From an uncultured Alphaproteobacteria bacterium (GTDB lineage: Bacteria > Pseudomonadota > Alphaproteobacteria > CAAHEQ01 > UBA3637): a stretch of 7,694 nucleotides of DNA. Position 1 is the stretch's first letter, and the number at the start of each line of letters is the position of its first letter. The stretch lies in NCBI GenBank assembly GCA_947305835.1, contig CAMZEQ010000033.1, positions 1 through 7,694 of the forward strand, given 5' to 3'. A program made the position numbers and the translations under genes. This document shows positions 1 through 5,229 of this stretch, one piece after another. The notes below the pieces were generated by a model, which was not told the DNA's origin, did no database searches, and saw nothing but the letters and a program-made list of their open reading frames with translations.

Positions 1-596
1 TGGCATTGGAACAGGCAGATTTGGACGCAATAAAACAAATGATTCAAGACGCGACATCGGCGAAGGGCGACAATAAGGGCGATGGCAAGGGCGATGACGG
101 CAATAAACCGGACGGCAACGATGATGATGTTGCAAAAATCAAAGCGGACGCAGAAGCCAAAAAGAACGCAGAAGAACAATTGAAAAATGCAATCGCGTTC
201 AATTTATCGCGTGACAGTTTTATTGAATCCAACAAGAAATTCATACCGGAAGGCGTGGCGACCGTATTTAAGGCATACGCAAGCCGTAATTTTGGAAACG
301 AAATAGAACAGGCGGACAATTATCGCAAGGTAATTTTGGACGAAATATTTGGCGACCAAAAGAACATTGACGTTTTGCCGGAAAGTATGAAAAGCGAAAT
401 TGCACGATATAAGAGTTTGCCGGAATCCGACAAAATCAAACAATCGGGCAAATATTTCGTGGTCGTTGACACCTTCTTGACCATTAAAAAAGGAATGGCA
501 CAGAAAGAGTTCAACAACGCGGGCGGGTCAAGTGCGACAAGTGCGTATGCGGAACGTTTCGCGAAATTATCTGATAACTTTAACAACAAGGGGTAA
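1..596 (+). CDS. Putative capsid scaffolding/assembly protein (start codon cut by window edge)
   Basis: The frame is open from the first base. The window begins TGGCATTGG, so one missing A would give ATG GCA TTG; most neighbours also start ATGGCA, so the true start is probably one base upstream and the protein 198 residues long. TTG at 6 is the first internal alternative. From that ATG, residues 1-20 look helical, 22-43 are a hydrophilic Gly/Asp/Lys/Asn linker with three KGD units, and 44-65 form an Ala/Lys/Glu-rich helix with coiled-coil character. The rest is mixed alpha, ending in a Gly/Ser/Asn-rich tail. There is no signal peptide or membrane segment. A charged, helical, low-complexity protein just upstream of decoration and coat genes is the usual position and character of a scaffolding protein, which guides coat assembly and leaves before packaging. 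That role is inferred; a minor head protein is the alternative. Confidence 0.6.
   Translation, partial: ALEQADLDAIKQMIQDATSAKGDNKGDGKGDDGNKPDGNDDDVAKIKADAEAKKNAEEQLKNAIAFNLSRDSFIESNKKFIPEGVATVFKAYASRNFGNEIEQADNYRKVILDEIFGDQKNIDVLPESMKSEIARYKSLPESDKIKQSGKYFVVVDTFLTIKKGMAQKEFNNAGGSSATSAYAERFAKLSDNFNNKG
63..103 (+). repeat. Short tandem repeat coding KGD units
   Basis: The octamer AAGGGCGA occurs at 63-70, 75-82 and 87-94, exactly 12 bases apart, and encodes three KGD(N/G/D) tetrapeptides in the linker of the scaffold-like protein. The 12-base period keeps the frame, so copy number could vary without breaking the gene. Confidence 0.7.
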
Positions 597-599
597 AAA

Positions 600-1037
600 A
601 TGGCAACATTATTGGGAACACCATACAAACGTGGTAAATCTGATATAATCAACGCATACGACAGACCCGCAACATTTATTGAAGAAGGTTTGGCGGTCGT
701 TGAAACAAGTAATGTCACAATTGCAAAATTTGACGGTTCAAACGGTATTGTTTGTGGTGTTATGGGGCATACTGAACACAAGGGTGCGTCCGCGGTCAAA
801 TGCGGTCAAGAAGTTGCGGTTCAGTTAGACGCAGAAGTGGAATCAATCGCAATAACCGACAGCGTATATGTTACATCGGCGGGTAAATTCACAAACGCAA
901 GTTCAGGCAATACGCAAGTCAATGCGACATGGTGCAACATTGACGGTGCAATAATTCGCGACAACGGCGTTGTTTCAGGTGCAAACAAACGCGAAAATCA
1001 AAAATGTGCGTTTATTTCATTCGTTGGGGGTTTATAA
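600..1037 (+). CDS. Putative head decoration / structural cement protein
   Basis: This gene encodes 145 residues. ATG at 600 lies six bases after AAGGGG (588-593), which overlaps the end of the upstream gene. The protein is small, beta-rich and Gly/Ala/Val/Thr/Ser-rich: an N-terminal arm (about 1-25), a stretch of short strands and turns with Gly-Ile-Val-Cys-Gly near 49-53, an alternating hydrophobic strand region at about 71-95, an Asn/Ser/Gly loop at 99-108, and a last strand ending Phe-Val-Gly-Gly-Leu. There is no signal peptide or membrane segment. This size and pattern, directly before the coat gene, resemble decoration or cement proteins (DUF2190-like or Gp24-like) that bind the outside of the capsid lattice and stabilise it. 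The family is not certain; a head fibre base is the alternative. Confidence 0.6.
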   Translation: MATLLGTPYKRGKSDIINAYDRPATFIEEGLAVVETSNVTIAKFDGSNGIVCGVMGHTEHKGASAVKCGQEVAVQLDAEVESIAITDSVYVTSAGKFTNASSGNTQVNATWCNIDGAIIRDNGVVSGANKRENQKCAFISFVGGL

Positions 1038-1038
1038 T

Positions 1039-1266
1039 ATGACAAAGAAAGCAGACGAAATCAAAAAAGATTTGGGAACAACACCTGAAACATCTGACGC
1101 AACGGAAACACCAAAAACCGATGGGGCAGATTTGGGCGATTTGAATCCTGAATCAGTAAATAAACCGGCAGATTTGGGCGATTTGAAAACAAAACCGACA
1201 AAGACGGTTGATTTGGGTCGTCTGAATCTTCCAAAGTTCAAAAAATTCAACAAAATTAAAAAATAA
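1039..1266 (+). CDS. Small disordered protein with repeated DLG motifs, between decoration and coat genes
   Basis: I do not recognise this 75-residue protein. ATG at 1039 follows GGGGG (1026-1030) by eight bases and lies one base after the upstream stop; an in-frame TTG at 970 would force a 68-base overlap. The protein has almost no hydrophobic core and is rich in Lys, Asp, Thr and Pro. The motif Asp-Leu-Gly occurs at residues 11-13, 31-33, 45-47 and 58-60; the last three are DLG(D/R)L with 14- and 13-residue spacing. The N-terminal half is acidic or mixed, and the last 11 residues are strongly basic with spaced Leu/Phe/Ile. An acidic repeat region plus a basic amphipathic tail suits a scaffold accessory or coat-binding peptide, but this is inference. 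It ends in tandem stops TAA TAG (1264-1269). Confidence 0.75.
   Translation: MTKKADEIKKDLGTTPETSDATETPKTDGADLGDLNPESVNKPADLGDLKTKPTKTVDLGRLNLPKFKKFNKIKK
1126..1225 (+). repeat. Imperfect direct repeats coding (A/V)DLG(D/R)L
   Basis: An identical 19-base unit, GCAGATTTGGGCGATTTGA, occurs at 1126-1144 and 1168-1186. A diverged third copy begins at 1207 (GTTGATTTGGGTCGTCTGA). The spacings, 42 and 39 bases, are multiples of three. The units encode the spaced DLG motifs of the small protein upstream of the coat gene and could allow in-frame copy-number change by recombination. Confidence 0.85.
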
Positions 1267-1278
1267 TAGGGGCAAAAT

Positions 1279-2160
1279 ATGGCAACAGATTTCAGAGAAC
1301 AGGTCAAAACCGTTGAAGAATATCGTGACGCGACCACTTTTTTATACACACCGGTTATCATGGCATTGAAAAATGTCAACCGTTATGACGCAAAAGACGC
1401 AGATATGAAGAAATTCAACACATTTGATGTTGAAAAAGATTCAATCAAAGCGGAAATTTTAACAACCGAACAAACAGAAAAACATGCAATCAAAGGAAAA
1501 ACAGCGGAACGCGTGTTCAATATTTATTTGGGCGGTGCAAAAGCAAAGGTTTCATTCCTGAATAAAAACGTCAATTTGCAGAAATCACACGATAAAGTTA
1601 TTCGTGGTTATTCACAAATATTTGACCGTTGGGCATTGGGCGGTGACCGTGGCAATAATGGTTTGTTGGTTTCTTCTGACCCGAACCGTATAACAGAAAC
1701 AAGCGTTCAAATTCCACAGGCTTCTGGCACAGGTTGGAATCAAATCAAAGCATTGGGCGATGTCTTCACGCAATTGATTTTGGACGTTGATAAATATACA
1801 GGCGACCGTGATTTGGTTGTATATTATTATGGCGAAAACCTGATAAAATTGTTGAAATCAATCACAGAATCCAATGAAACAGTTGTTCAAAAATTGATGG
1901 AAGACAAATTCACAAATCGCACCGTTCGTTTTGTTGAAGTTCCTTCATTGGTATTGCCCGCTTCATTGGCAAGTTCCAACGGAATTGTCGTTGTTTCACA
2001 AAATAGTGCAGTTTTGGAAATGTGCCAAGAACCAGATGTTCGTTCAAACGGAACAAATGACGAAGACGAATATTATTGGGCAAATTATGTCGTTGGTTCA
2101 GTTCAGGTGTCCGCAGAAGAAGAAGGCGGAATCATCGCACAACCATTGACATTTGCATAA
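1279..2160 (+). CDS. Major capsid protein, HK97-fold type (inferred)
   Basis: This gene encodes 293 residues, a common size for HK97-fold coat proteins without a long scaffold domain. ATG at 1279 follows AGGGGC (1268-1273). Features consistent with the fold are a charged N-terminal arm (1-50), an E-loop-like strand region (about 55-95), an Asp-Arg-Trp-Ala-Leu-Gly-Gly segment followed by GNNGLL (125-130) as in the 'G...G(I/L)L' pattern of many coat proteins, a long helix (about 153-172) that could be the P-domain spine, a strand-helix pair at 178-193, the Val-Pro-Ser-Leu-Val-Leu-Pro segment at 221-227, and a beta-rich C terminus. Its place after scaffold-like and decoration-like genes and before small connector genes supports the call. 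No N-terminal propeptide is obvious. Leucine is almost always TTG, typical of a highly expressed gene here. Confidence 0.8.
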   Translation: MATDFREQVKTVEEYRDATTFLYTPVIMALKNVNRYDAKDADMKKFNTFDVEKDSIKAEILTTEQTEKHAIKGKTAERVFNIYLGGAKAKVSFLNKNVNLQKSHDKVIRGYSQIFDRWALGGDRGNNGLLVSSDPNRITETSVQIPQASGTGWNQIKALGDVFTQLILDVDKYTGDRDLVVYYYGENLIKLLKSITESNETVVQKLMEDKFTNRTVRFVEVPSLVLPASLASSNGIVVVSQNSAVLEMCQEPDVRSNGTNDEDEYYWANYVVGSVQVSAEEEGGIIAQPLTFA

Positions 2161-2169
2161 GGTTAGGCA

Positions 2170-2460
2170 ATGACGACAGAAGAAATCCGTATCTTCTCTG
2201 ACGGAATACTGACCGCAATAGGACAACCGAATCTGACAGATTCAGAATCGGTTGCCCTTCCGGCAGTTATCGGCGATGAACCGACAGATGAAGAATTGGT
2301 TGAAATTTATAAGGCGTTGGCGAACATCATCAACGCCCGCGAATTTCCCGATGACGGAATACAAAAACTGAACGCATACGCAGTATTGCATGACGTGGAT
2401 TATACCGGCAAACGGAAAGTCCACAACAACATATTTATTGGGGCTTCACTTGAAAATTGA
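2170..2460 (+). CDS. Small head-tail connector-like protein, unassigned
   Basis: This gene encodes 96 residues. ATG at 2170 lies nine bases after the coat gene stop, with AAGG (2159-2162) and AGG (2165-2167) in front. I do not recognise the sequence. It is acidic and probably helical in its first two thirds: Thr-Glu-Glu-Ile at the N terminus, and EELVEIYKALANIINAREF at about 41-59, which reads as an amphipathic helix. A short strand-like end follows. There is no membrane segment or signal peptide. The first gene after the coat gene is often the head-tail adaptor that docks on the portal, and a small helical protein fits that role, but position is the main argument. It ends in TGA and overlaps the next gene by 11 bases, suggesting translational coupling. 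Confidence 0.6.
   Translation: MTTEEIRIFSDGILTAIGQPNLTDSESVALPAVIGDEPTDEELVEIYKALANIINAREFPDDGIQKLNAYAVLHDVDYTGKRKVHNNIFIGASLEN
2440..2444 (+). promoter_or_regulatory. Ribosome binding site deciding the TTG start at 2450
   Basis: GGGGC inside the end of the upstream gene is spaced correctly for TTG at 2450 and matches the G-rich sites of the neighbours. The alternative ATG at 2390 has no such site and would overlap the upstream gene by 71 bases. Confidence 0.5.
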
Positions 2461-2917
2461 AGGAAATAATTTTGCACAGGTTGTTCAGGTTGAATTGGAC
2501 AAATATCGCATGGAAGTGGGTATTTTGGAAGATGAACCAAAACGCGGTGCGGTTTCCGGAAGATTCAAGACATACGCAGGGCAACAGTTAGCGGTGACGG
2601 GCAAACCAACAGGCGAATCGTTGGTCGATGTCGCGGAACGGTTAGACAAACAATTTCATTGGTTGGAAAGACCGTTCCGAATACCGGAAAACCAAGATGT
2701 CCAACAGGTAGTCGTAGATATTGCAAAATCAATAAATATGAATCATGCGGGCAAACGTAGGGTTTTGAACGGGGTGCAGGCGATAATAAGAAATCCAATA
2801 CTGGCAAATTATTATGGCGGGAATTCAGCACGGACGGTCAAAATCAAAGGGTTTGATAAATTGTTGATGTGGACAGGGCAGTTTTTTCAGAATATAAAGG
2901 CAAGATATGTATCATAA
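2450..2917 (+). CDS. Putative tail completion / minor head protein (HK97 gp10-like position)
   Basis: I prefer the TTG start at 2450, giving 155 residues that begin Met-Lys-Ile-Glu-Gly-Asn-Asn-Phe, because GGGG at 2440-2443 lies six bases upstream; ATG at 2390 would add 20 residues but has no good ribosome site. The protein shows a beta-strand N terminus with Phe-Ala-Gln-Val-Val-Gln-Val-Glu-Leu, a helical, charged middle with VDVAERLDKQF, and a C-terminal segment with Gly-Phe-Asp-Lys-Leu-Leu-Met-Trp-Thr-Gly-Gln-Phe-Phe-Gln-Asn-Ile. That end resembles the 'TG-L--SI' end of gp10-like and virion morphogenesis proteins that join heads and tails. I see this as a pattern match, not a family assignment. 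Gene order (after a connector-like gene and before a terminator-like gene) agrees. It overlaps the next gene by 11 bases. Confidence 0.55.
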   Translation: MKIEGNNFAQVVQVELDKYRMEVGILEDEPKRGAVSGRFKTYAGQQLAVTGKPTGESLVDVAERLDKQFHWLERPFRIPENQDVQQVVVDIAKSINMNHAGKRRVLNGVQAIIRNPILANYYGGNSARTVKIKGFDKLLMWTGQFFQNIKARYVS

Positions 2918-3323
2918 ACAATTGGTCAAAGATTTGACAAAGATTTTCGGAATCAAAAAGATTGTTTTTTCGTCCGTTGAATACGGTGCGGAACAAGATG
3001 TCATATATTGCGATGTTATATCTGAACGCAACCGCCCGACAAACGGTCATTATTATTTTGTCGTCCGCGGAACAATCGGGTTTAATGCACAATACGGTAA
3101 CACCAAAAAAGGGTGGTTTCATTATAAATGGTTGGCAAGTCCGTATGAACAAAAATCCCGTTTGCAGTTGGGAAATAACGAAGTCAACGTGAATTTTGCA
3201 GAAATGAACAAATATTTTTGTAAAAGTCGGATTGATTTTGTGTATAGAATAAAAATAGAATTTAACCCATCGCATAAAACAGAAGGTTGGATTCAAAAGA
3301 TTGTGAATTTCATAAGGGGGTAA
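2907..3323 (+). CDS. Putative tail terminator-like protein, unassigned
   Basis: This gene encodes 138 residues. ATG at 2907 follows AAAGG (2896-2900) by six bases and overlaps the upstream gene by 11. I do not recognise the family. The N terminus is a Lys-rich helix (about 3-15), followed by strands (about 18-36), the motif Tyr-Tyr-Phe-Val-Val-Arg-Gly-Thr-Ile-Gly-Phe at 49-59, a loop with Lys-Lys-Gly-Trp-Phe-His-Tyr-Lys-Trp, and a C-terminal strand-plus-helix part. The mixed alpha/beta character, the length near 140 residues, and the place immediately before the sheath- and tube-like genes fit the tail terminator slot, whose ring caps the tube and joins the head. There is no membrane segment or signal peptide. 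An alternative is a head-closure protein. Confidence 0.5.
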   Translation: MYHKQLVKDLTKIFGIKKIVFSSVEYGAEQDVIYCDVISERNRPTNGHYYFVVRGTIGFNAQYGNTKKGWFHYKWLASPYEQKSRLQLGNNEVNVNFAEMNKYFCKSRIDFVYRIKIEFNPSHKTEGWIQKIVNFIRG

Positions 3324-3330
3324 AATAACA

Positions 3331-4266
3331 ATGGCACGTGATGTTTTATTGGATTATGTATTAAAAACAAGCGTTGTTGAACCGATTTTGCCGGCTTCAA
3401 CCGCGTATTTGCATAATGTTTTGTGTATTGTTCCATTGGCAACAGGGGCAACCGCAGGCATTTATGAATGTGTAACAAAGGCACAAGTTGAAGAATATAC
3501 AACCGCGAAATGTTGGCAGTTATTGGAATCGGGCATGTCAAAGATTTTTGTTTGTGCGGTTTCAGCATATTCAGACGTTCAAGATTTAATTGACGAAACA
3601 GAATATAAATTTTTCACAGTTTTGGTTGACCTGTCATTTACAACAGCACCAACAGCATTGACCGGTTTTGACGGTGTTATGGGTTGGTCGTCTGATGACG
3701 TAACAAAAGCCGAAGCGTTCGGCAAGATTGCAACCGCAAACAATACCGCATTTATTGACCCGACAGCAAATTCGGGCGAAAATATGTATTGGGCATTTGG
3801 TAAATTGTTATCCGGTTCGGTTTGGCGGAATCAACAGTTTATCGGAATGCCCGCCGGCGGTATGACATCGGTATTGGGAACAGCCGAATCATATTTTGAA
3901 AAACGTTTGTCATTTGTATTGAATAGCGAAGAATTTGGCAACCGTTTGGCATTTTTCGTGAACCGCGGTCGTGCAATCGTTGCACCGTATATTTACGAAG
4001 AATTTCAATTGGATTTGAAATCATGGGCATTGACCTATATCAATACCAACATGCCAAATTATAACGCAGTTGAAGCGTCAAAATTGGAATCATATTTGTT
4101 GCAAAAAGCAAACAACAAATATATTGCTTCCGGTATGTTGGACGCATTGACAATCAATATAACAGCAGACCAAGACAATTTTGTGATGTCGGGCAATATC
4201 AAAGTTTCCGAACCAAAAGCAACATGGCGAATCAATGCAAATTTACAAGAAGGGGGTATTGAATAA
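3331..4266 (+). CDS. Putative contractile tail sheath-like protein
   Basis: This gene encodes 311 residues. ATG at 3331 follows AAGGGGG (3314-3320) by ten bases. The protein is alpha/beta without membrane segments. Residues 47-80 read as a helix-strand unit with Leu-Leu-Glu-Ser-Gly-Met-Ser-Lys-Ile-Phe-Val-Cys-Ala-Val, 92-102 as a hydrophobic strand, 113-143 as a domain with Phe-Asp-Gly-Val-Met-Gly-Trp, and 188-262 as a long helical part. The C-terminal 275-305 is strand-rich and ends with Ala-Thr-Trp-Arg-Ile-Asn-Ala-Asn-Leu. This layout recalls sheath-like DUF3383 proteins, and the following tube, chaperone and tape measure genes match P2 FI-FII-E-T order. At 311 residues it is shorter than P2 FI (about 396). 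A large non-contractile tail protein is the alternative. The stop TAA shares its last base with the next start (TAATG). Confidence 0.6.
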   Translation: MARDVLLDYVLKTSVVEPILPASTAYLHNVLCIVPLATGATAGIYECVTKAQVEEYTTAKCWQLLESGMSKIFVCAVSAYSDVQDLIDETEYKFFTVLVDLSFTTAPTALTGFDGVMGWSSDDVTKAEAFGKIATANNTAFIDPTANSGENMYWAFGKLLSGSVWRNQQFIGMPAGGMTSVLGTAESYFEKRLSFVLNSEEFGNRLAFFVNRGRAIVAPYIYEEFQLDLKSWALTYINTNMPNYNAVEASKLESYLLQKANNKYIASGMLDALTINITADQDNFVMSGNIKVSEPKATWRINANLQEGGIE

Positions 4267-4685
4267 TGTCAAAACTGATAAGAATTTGGAAAACGCAAGG
4301 CGGTTTCACGGTCAATGGAACAGATTATAAATTTGATGATTTTGATTCCGTATCGTTCACATATAGCCGTATCAAACACATTATGCGTGGTGCAAACGGC
4401 ACAAATAAAGTTGGGATTGACACAGAAGAAGGGTTAAAAACACCTGACACATGTCAAGTGACAATTGTTGATATGACATCAGAAATTCATCAGTTGTTGC
4501 AACAATGCTATGATAACGATACAAGAATCAATTTGTATTTCATAGACAGCGACAATTTGGGCAAAGTCCAATTTAACAACGCAAAAATCACAACGCCGGT
4601 TCGTCAAATGAATATTGGCGAAGACGACGCGAATTTGTCCGTGATTTTGTCGGTTGAATCATTTGATGTTGAAGTAGGGGTTTAA
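4266..4685 (+). CDS. Putative tail tube protein
   Basis: This gene encodes 139 residues. ATG at 4266 overlaps the upstream stop by one base (TAATG), with AAGAAGGGGG at 4247-4256. The protein is predominantly beta: a first strand around Lys-Leu-Ile-Arg-Ile-Trp, the segment Gly-Thr-Asp-Tyr-Lys-Phe-Asp-Asp-Phe-Asp-Ser-Val-Ser-Phe at 18-31, a charged loop at 39-60 with Arg-Gly-Ala-Asn-Gly-Thr-Asn-Lys, a short helix at 72-82, and alternating strands to the end. Single-domain beta proteins of 130-170 residues between sheath and chaperone genes are typically the tube that stacks as hexamers inside the sheath. The strong ribosome site and coupling to the sheath-like gene fit production of many copies. 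The role is inferred from fold impression and order. Confidence 0.65.
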   Translation: MSKLIRIWKTQGGFTVNGTDYKFDDFDSVSFTYSRIKHIMRGANGTNKVGIDTEEGLKTPDTCQVTIVDMTSEIHQLLQQCYDNDTRINLYFIDSDNLGKVQFNNAKITTPVRQMNIGEDDANLSVILSVESFDVEVGV

Positions 4686-4687
4686 TC

Positions 4688-5065
4688 ATGGCATACACAG
4701 GGATTGACGGATTGCGTGCATATAAAGTTATGGCGTCATTGGTGCGTTCATTGTATTTTCTTGCCGAAATCACGTCCGAATGTGCAAAAACAACGCAGAC
4801 CAAACCGGAAGATATGTCGTTCGAAGTATTCTTCCGGTGGTTTGACAGTTTGGACAAAGACCGCAAACGTTCGTTGTTCAAATTGTCGGTAATTCACGGC
4901 ATAACCCTTGACCAAGACGAATTGTTCGCATTGTTGAAATATACCAAGGACAAAAACGGTATCGCAATATCAAAGGCAAATATCGGTAATTTGTCGGTAA
5001 AAGAAATCGCGGACAATATAACTGATGTTTGCATGGAATTATCGGAAGAAAATGTTTTTTTTTAA
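4688..5065 (+). CDS. Tail assembly chaperone, short form (G / P2 E analogue)
   Basis: This gene encodes 125 residues. ATG at 4688 follows TAGGGG (4675-4680) by seven bases and starts two bases after the tube gene stop. The protein is helical and charged, with hydrophobic helices at about 9-30 and 42-53, Asp-Lys-Asp-Arg-Lys-Arg near 56-61, and an acidic C-terminal helix ending Glu-Glu-Asn-Val-Phe-Phe. In tailed phages the gene between tube and tape measure is a chaperone made in two forms; the short one coats the tape measure and recruits tube subunits. Here the short form ends at TAA (5063-5065), which is inside a nine-T run, exactly where the -1 frame continues into a second coding stretch. 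Size and position agree with E of P2 and G of lambda. The sequence itself I would not recognise out of context. Confidence 0.75.
   Translation: MAYTGIDGLRAYKVMASLVRSLYFLAEITSECAKTTQTKPEDMSFEVFFRWFDSLDKDRKRSLFKLSVIHGITLDQDELFALLKYTKDKNGIAISKANIGNLSVKEIADNITDVCMELSEENVFF
5055..5063 (+). other. Nine-T slippery site for -1 frameshifting
   Basis: The T run spans 5055-5063. In the zero frame it reads GTT TTT TTT followed at once by TAA, so the canonical heptamer T_TTT_TTT occupies 5056-5062 and both tRNAs can re-pair perfectly after a one-base backward slip. The next -1 codon is TTA at 5062. P2 E/E+E' uses a similar T-rich site. Only weak hairpins follow (GGCA 5083-5086 with TGCC 5090-5093, and GCCG 5091-5094 with CGGT 5099-5102), rather far downstream to be convincing stimulators. 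The run is also long enough for RNA polymerase slippage, a second possible route to the same product. Confidence 0.8.
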
Positions 5066-5229
5066 CTGATAAGGAATTGGCGGGCATTTTGCCGTTTTCG
5101 GTCAACCTTGAACATTATGCGAGTGAATTATTGCAAACGCGGTCAGATTTCACAATATCTGATTTATTGAATTACGCATTCACAAAAGAACACGACAGGC
5201 AAAAACAATGGCAACAAAATATGTCTTAA
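5062..5229 (+). CDS. Frameshift extension of the tail assembly chaperone (T part of GT; full product 4688-5229)
   Basis: These 55 codons are read in the -1 frame after slippage on the nine-T run, giving a fusion of 125 + 55 = 180 residues. Read alone, the frame has an ATG at 5029, but that has no good ribosome site and would share the coding DNA of the short form. The extension begins Leu-Thr-Asp-Lys-Glu-Leu and contains two helical parts, with Ser-Asp-Leu-Leu-Asn-Tyr-Ala-Phe and a charged, Gln-rich end (HDRQKQWQQN). In lambda and P2 the long form is made in small amounts and its extension binds tube subunits while the shared part binds the tape measure. The end overlaps the tape measure start by 22 bases. 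Function is inferred from architecture, which is very characteristic. Confidence 0.75.
   Translation, partial: LTDKELAGILPFSVNLEHYASELLQTRSDFTISDLLNYAFTKEHDRQKQWQQNMS

Noticed and set aside
320..799. Minus-strand open frame of 159 codons
   Set aside because: It spans the end of one well-supported gene and the start of the next on the other strand, has no good ribosome site, and its translation is Leu/Ser/Pro-rich in the way antisense shadows are. The same applies to the other minus-strand frames (for example 2844-3296, 5164-5655, 6860-7357).
970..1038. Longer version of the DLG protein from TTG at 970
   Set aside because: It would overlap the decoration-like gene by 68 bases, whereas ATG at 1039 has a five-G ribosome site at good distance.
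1261..1278. Terminator or promoter before the coat gene
   Set aside because: The 12-base gap holds a tandem stop and a ribosome site only; no stem-loop with a T run and no -35/-10 pair is visible, and no other intergenic gap is large enough for either.
2962..3192. Plus-strand frame of 76 codons inside the terminator-like gene
   Set aside because: It is fully nested in a better-supported gene with a proper ribosome site; the codon pattern belongs to the other frame. Frames at 1931-2149 and 4704-4892 are rejected for the same reason.
5081..5102. Hairpin stimulating the frameshift
   Set aside because: The two possible stems have only about four pairs, exclude each other, and begin about 19 or more bases after the slip site, too far and too weak to call.
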